Source: JBCCMA01 sp045107005 (GTDB taxonomy: Bacteria > Pseudomonadota > Gammaproteobacteria > Steroidobacterales > JBCCMA01). Taken from it: DNA of 64,000 nucleotides. Both the position numbers and the translations under genes were made by a program. The stretch covers positions 3,374 through 67,373 of the forward strand of contig JBGCFP010000036.1 of NCBI GenBank assembly GCA_045107005.1, written 5' to 3'. This document shows positions 60,575-64,000 of this stretch, in pieces. The notes under the pieces were generated by a model. It saw only the letters and a program-made list of their open reading frames with translations. It did not search any database and was not told the origin of the DNA. Numbering within the stretch: the stretch's first letter is position 1; each line of letters starts with the position of its first letter.

Positions 60575-61173
60575 GTGCTACCCAGATAGCGGCCGATTAG
60601 GCCAGGGTCGGTGACCAGTACGAACGCAATGCCGCTGAGCGCCCCGCAAAGATGCGCATCGTGATTGATTCGCCCCTGATTTTGGGTCGCGGCGTAGTAC
60701 GAGTACGCCACGTAGCCAATTGCGAAAAGCGGAGCGGGAACTGGAAACGGAATTGGAAAAATATACAAACTGGAACTCGGGAAATACAGGACGTAGGCGA
60801 ACAGCACGGCCGAAATGGCCCCCGATGCACCTAGCGATGCGTAGTGGGGATTGTTGCGATGTTTGCGCAGCGTGCACAGGTTGCTCAGCAACAGTCCGGC
60901 AAAGTACAGCCCGAGAAATTTCGCGCTGCCATAAAACTCTGCCATCGGGAAAGCGAAAAAGAAATACGTCACCATGTTGAAAATCAGGTGCCCCATGTCC
61001 GCGTGCAGGAAACCGCTGGTCAAGATTGTGTCGCGGTCGTTGCCCCGGGCAAACTGGTGCGGACGAAAGACGCCAGCCTGGATCAGGGTTGGCCGCGCGT
61101 AAAGGGCGAGCAGGCTGGCAGCGATGGTAACGACAAAGATGGCGATTGCCGCGATGTTGACGTTCAGGTTCAT
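60571..61173 (-). CDS. Rhomboid intramembrane serine protease
   Basis: A 200-residue six-helix membrane protein. The catalytic Ser is in GASGAIS (about 122) and His in NHDAHLCGA (about 175). HADMGHLIFNMVTYFFF carries the conserved HxxxHxxxN region. ATG 61173 overlaps the stop of the deaminase gene before it, and its own stop overlaps the next start. Substrate unknown. Confidence 0.9.
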   Translation of the reverse strand: MNLNVNIAAIAIFVVTIAASLLALYARPTLIQAGVFRPHQFARGNDRDTILTSGFLHADMGHLIFNMVTYFFFAFPMAEFYGSAKFLGLYFAGLLLSNLCTLRKHRNNPHYASLGASGAISAVLFAYVLYFPSSSLYIFPIPFPVPAPLFAIGYVAYSYYAATQNQGRINHDAHLCGALSGIAFVLVTDPGLIGRYLGST

Positions 61174-62228
61174 GAGACTTGCGGTACCAGATAGCTGTGC
61201 AAAGCACGCGGCAATGTGTCGAGCAGCGACGCATCGGGTTCTGGCGTCGACGTCGGCGAACTGTAGGTCGACCAAAACAGCGAGGTGCCTGACGCGTCGT
61301 TACTGCTGTCGGCAAGCAGCGCTGCGGCAGCTTTGCCACTGTAGGTCGTCTCTAGTTTCAGTGCCCAGTGATCGGCCGCGAAATCCACGGCAGCGCGCGC
61401 CTCATCGGTCGCGACGGCGTAGCCCGCGCCAAAAAACTCGTTACGCACGGTTAATTTTGCCGACGCGTAATCCAGTGCTGGAAACTGCGGATCGAGTCGG
61501 TGCAGAGCGCGGGCGGTCTTTGCATACAGCGCTTTGGCCTGCGCCTCGCTGCCGATGCTTTCGTGCACCACGCGCACACCCACCACTTCGGTCGCCAATC
61601 CGACCGCTGCGAAACCCAGAGCGAGACCAACGACGGTACCCATGGTGCCAAGCGGCGCGTACACCCTTCGTGGCACAGGCATCTCGCCGCGCTTGATTTG
61701 ATCGCGTAGCTCAAACGCGGCGTTGACGTAACCCACCGTGCCGGCGATGGACGAGCCACCCATCGGGATGAGCCAGGTCTTGTGCGCCGAGGCGTCAAGA
61801 ACGTCCTGCGCCTGTTGCTCACGCTGGACGCGATGGCCGTCGACAAACACCAATTGCGCGCCGCTCGCAAGCTGGCGCTTGATGTTATTGGCCACCCACG
61901 GTGTCTGACGCTGGCGGCTCAGGAAGTTAATGCAACGCAGACCCAGTCTCTGCGCGTGGAGCGCCGTTGCCGTTGCGTGGTTTGATCCGGCCGCGCCGAA
62001 CGTGGCGACTTGCGTGCATCCATGACGCTGTGCCTGACCGAACACGTATTCAAGTTTGCGAACTTTGTTGCCGCCGTACAAAGTGTGCGTGCCGCCATCG
62101 TCCTTGCAGAACCACGGACCGGATCCTGGCAACGGGCAAATCGGCGTGGGCAGCTGCGCGAGCGGCAAGTGCGCAAGGGCACTGGCAAGACGCGGATAGG
62201 CAGTGTGCAGCGGACGCTCAGTGATCAT
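61170..62228 (-). CDS. PLP-dependent ACC deaminase/D-cysteine desulfhydrase-family enzyme
   Basis: A 352-residue fold type II PLP enzyme. The cofactor lysine is in YGGNKVRKLEY (about 52-62), with GAAGSNHATATA for phosphate or substrate binding and PMGGSSIAGTVGYVNA in the middle. The family contains ACC deaminase and D-cysteine desulfhydrase, which this sequence alone does not separate. ATG 62228 is chosen; the gene starts 67 bp from the divergent DUF427 gene. First of three coupled genes (deaminase, rhomboid, spermidine synthase-like). Confidence 0.85.
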   Translation of the reverse strand: MITERPLHTAYPRLASALAHLPLAQLPTPICPLPGSGPWFCKDDGGTHTLYGGNKVRKLEYVFGQAQRHGCTQVATFGAAGSNHATATALHAQRLGLRCINFLSRQRQTPWVANNIKRQLASGAQLVFVDGHRVQREQQAQDVLDASAHKTWLIPMGGSSIAGTVGYVNAAFELRDQIKRGEMPVPRRVYAPLGTMGTVVGLALGFAAVGLATEVVGVRVVHESIGSEAQAKALYAKTARALHRLDPQFPALDYASAKLTVRNEFFGAGYAVATDEARAAVDFAADHWALKLETTYSGKAAAALLADSSNDASGTSLFWSTYSSPTSTPEPDASLLDTLPRALHSYLVPQVS

Positions 62229-62295
62229 GCAAGGCTCTGGCGGGGCCAACGGGGGCGCGGTCAAAAACGTGAGAATACCGGAAAGGAGAGGCAAC

Positions 62296-62808
62296 ATGTG
62301 GCGCTATTATGGTCAGGAGCGGCCGCCGTTCGCGGACGAACCCGCAGCGGGTCAGGAGTCGGTGTGGGACTATCCGCGTCCCCCCGTGCTGGAGGCCATG
62401 ACGCAAGCGGTCAACGTTACGCACGCCGGTTCATCTCTCGCGTCGACCCAGCGCGCGATCCGCGTACTCGAGACCGCCAGTCCGCCAACGGTGTATTTGC
62501 CACCGGAGGACGTCAATCTGGAATTGCTGGCTGAAGTTGCGGGTCACTCGCACTGTGAGTGGAAAGGCCCGGCCGACTATCTGGCGCTCGCGTCGGATGT
62601 GCAGCGCCGCGCGCTGGTGTGGCGGTATCGCGCACCGACGCCGCGATTTGCCGATATTGCCGGCTATCTGTCGTTTTACCCGGCACACGTGGCGTGCTTC
62701 ATTGGTGACGAACGGGTTCGCCCGCAACCCGGCGGGTTTTACGGTGGGTGGGTAACGGACTCGATCTGCGGCCCGTACAAGGGCGAGCCCTCTACCGGGC
62801 ACTGGTAG
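62296..62808 (+). CDS. DUF427-domain protein
   Basis: A 170-residue soluble protein. DUF427 blocks: ESVWDYPRPPVLE, SQRAIRVLET-like STQRAIRVLE, TVYLPPEDV, CEWKGPADYL and IAGYLSFYPAHVACF. GGAGAGG lies five bases before ATG 62296. Its last 17 bases overlap the convergent M50 gene. Relatives are about 90-250 residues with unknown enzymatic role. Confidence 0.88.
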   Translation: MWRYYGQERPPFADEPAAGQESVWDYPRPPVLEAMTQAVNVTHAGSSLASTQRAIRVLETASPPTVYLPPEDVNLELLAEVAGHSHCEWKGPADYLALASDVQRRALVWRYRAPTPRFADIAGYLSFYPAHVACFIGDERVRPQPGGFYGGWVTDSICGPYKGEPSTGHW

Positions 62809-64000
62809 CGCCGCGCAACGCCGCGATTTCACGCGCGAGCAGGCGGTCTTCGTTGATGTGTTCGAACGCGGCTGTGAAACGCTGTGCCGCTTCGGCATCG
62901 TGGCAGCGCTCTGCCGCCAGCGCCAGATAGCCAAGTGCTCGTGCGCGATCCTCCTGGTCCGGTGCCAGCATGTAAGCGGCGGCCAGTTCGTCGCCACCTC
63001 GCGCACTGCGTTGTTGCCGTACGCTGGCAATGCCACGCGTGATCGCCAGCTGTGCCGTCATCGGACTGTCCGCCGGCGCGAGCCGACGTGCGCGGTTGAG
63101 CGCGAGGTCGGTCCGGATCGCCGCATCGTGCGGTGCGCGCATTTCGACGAGGGCTTCCTGGTGCAGCAAATTGACGTCGGTTAACTCAACGATCGGGGTC
63201 TGACCAATCACAGCGTCAAGTTCGCGACGCGCTTGCGTGTAACGACCGCTGCGCGACAACAATTCGATGCGCAGGCGCTGCAAACGGTCTTCCTGAGTCG
63301 CCGTGCGATTCAAGTTTGCGAGCCTTGCCAGCGCCGCGTCGGTATCACCGGACTGTGCCAGTCGCATGGCTTCTCGTTCGTCCAGAAACAGGACGCGCTG
63401 CTCCACGGTTTCGTCGGTCATGAAACCGCTGAGAAAAATACCGAGGCCGTCGCTAACGCCGTCGCCGACCCGAAACGGCAGCAGATTAAAACCCGCGCCC
63501 CAGATGATCACAATGGCCAGCGTCTTGAGCGCAATCAACGCCGGCTGGTCGGATTGATTGAACACGGTATCGGTACCGAGCCAAAGAACCAGCAGCACCA
63601 ACAACGCGATTTCGATGCCCGGTCCTGCCGCGAAGATAAGCGCAGATTTGAGTCGCGCGCCACGCGCGTCCGTCGGGCCGGGCAGCACGTAGCCTTCGAT
63701 TGGGATCAGTCGCAACATGACGTGCGTGCCACCGATGGAGCCTCGCCACAGCATAGGGCCGAATCCGATCGACATTTCCGCGACGCGCCAGCCCAGTGCG
63801 CGTGCCATCAACGCGTGCCCCAGTTCGTGGAGAACCAGCATCAACCCCCACAGCACAACAAAGAACGGGACGCTGAGTTTTTGCGGCACGTAATTATTCA
63901 GCAGGCCAGCGATCAGGATAGCGCAGAAAACGCCGCCGCAAATCCACAGGGTCAGATTTTCACCCCGTGTTGTCGGTCGATAGGCGGCGCTAACCCGCAG
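62792..64000 (-). CDS. M50 (site-2 protease-like) zinc metallopeptidase with helical tail, partial
   Basis: The visible 402 residues have no upstream stop, so the start is beyond the window edge; GTG 63889 is not convincing because a membrane helix (LTLWICGGVFCAILIAGLL) precedes it in frame. Zinc motif HELGH is in VLHELGHALMARALG and the third ligand is expected near NLLPFRVGDGVSDG (Asp). Membrane helices lie before about residue 200 of the visible part. A TPR-like soluble tail (about 215-390) follows. Intramembrane proteolysis is the family role; substrate unknown. Confidence 0.85.
   Translation of the reverse strand: MRVSAAYRPTTRGENLTLWICGGVFCAILIAGLLNNYVPQKLSVPFFVVLWGLMLVLHELGHALMARALGWRVAEMSIGFGPMLWRGSIGGTHVMLRLIPIEGYVLPGPTDARGARLKSALIFAAGPGIEIALLVLLVLWLGTDTVFNQSDQPALIALKTLAIVIIWGAGFNLLPFRVGDGVSDGLGIFLSGFMTDETVEQRVLFLDEREAMRLAQSGDTDAALARLANLNRTATQEDRLQRLRIELLSRSGRYTQARRELDAVIGQTPIVELTDVNLLHQEALVEMRAPHDAAIRTDLALNRARRLAPADSPMTAQLAITRGIASVRQQRSARGGDELAAAYMLAPDQEDRARALGYLALAAERCHDAEAAQRFTAAFEHINEDRLLAREIAALRGATSAR

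Noticed and set aside
63890..64000. GTG 63889 as the true start of the M50 protease
   Set aside because: The frame stays open to the window edge and encodes a membrane helix typical of the family N-terminus, so the start lies outside.
1..64000. Insertion sequences, prophage or integrative elements
   Set aside because: No transposase, integrase, tRNA-borne attachment site or terminal inverted repeats were seen. Only the AT-rich stretch near 42.8 kb hints at transfer.

Overview
The window reads as chromosomal DNA of a GC-rich, Gram-negative bacterium, most likely a free-living gammaproteobacterium. The pointers are PEP-CTERM proteins with VPLPA/VPVPA tails, TonB-family proteins, a laminarinase-type GH16 enzyme, ASPIC/UnbV lipoproteins and a complete non-flagellar type III secretion system (T3SS). 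I cannot name the species. I saw no rRNA, tRNA, insertion sequence or CRISPR array.

Layout. 1-6.4 kb: the end of a giant secreted repeat protein, an alpha/beta hydrolase and two small secreted proteins. 6.6-11.0 kb: candidate T3SS-secreted proteins, namely two DUF1521 proteins (only one keeps the GDPH autocleavage motif), a signal-peptide protein with a paralogue on the far side of the T3SS, a glycine-rich secreted candidate and two unknown genes. 11.3-15.5 kb: LacI regulator, GH16 glucanase and glucokinase, the last two sharing an identical operator. 16.4-33.6 kb: the T3SS, with sctU alone on the plus strand, a minus-strand unit histidine kinase-response regulator-sctQ-R-S-T, a divergent FliO-like gene, and an eleven-gene plus-strand operon sctV-C-D-F-I-J-K-L-N-O-P. 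33.7-37.3 kb: a PEP-CTERM protein, the second paralogue coupled to a GNAT acetyltransferase, and a histidine phosphatase-TPR fusion. 37.5-40.4 kb: a PAS/GAF kinase and response regulator. 40.5-47.7 kb: prolyl oligopeptidase, a DUF6502 protein, an orphan CARF protein of the CRISPR-associated NE0113 type, and small exported proteins. 47.7-49.3 kb: a coupled oxidoreductase/methyltransferase pair that resembles a split MnmC. 49.7-50.3 kb: a PEP-CTERM protein behind a sigma-54 promoter. 50.4-56.8 kb: a TPR/UnbV lipoprotein module present twice. 56.8-64.0 kb: folE, a membrane spermidine-synthase-like protein, a rhomboid protease, a PLP deaminase, a DUF427 protein and an M50 protease running off the edge.

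The most interesting result is a near-palindromic 16-bp motif, CTAGGGTAAACCCGAG. It occurs as three identical copies plus variants, and only upstream of sctU and of the presumed secreted-protein genes (6.57, 8.31, 9.96, 11.15, 16.37 and 35.77 kb). It is absent from the two large structural operons. It looks like the operator of a previously undescribed T3SS effector regulon. Combined with a FliO-like assembly factor, which non-flagellar systems normally lack, and the DUF1521 pair, it suggests an unusual, uncharacterised T3SS. Other notable items are the orphan NE0113 CARF protein with an altered ligand motif, an internal start inside sctQ, and the MnmL/MnmM-like operon.
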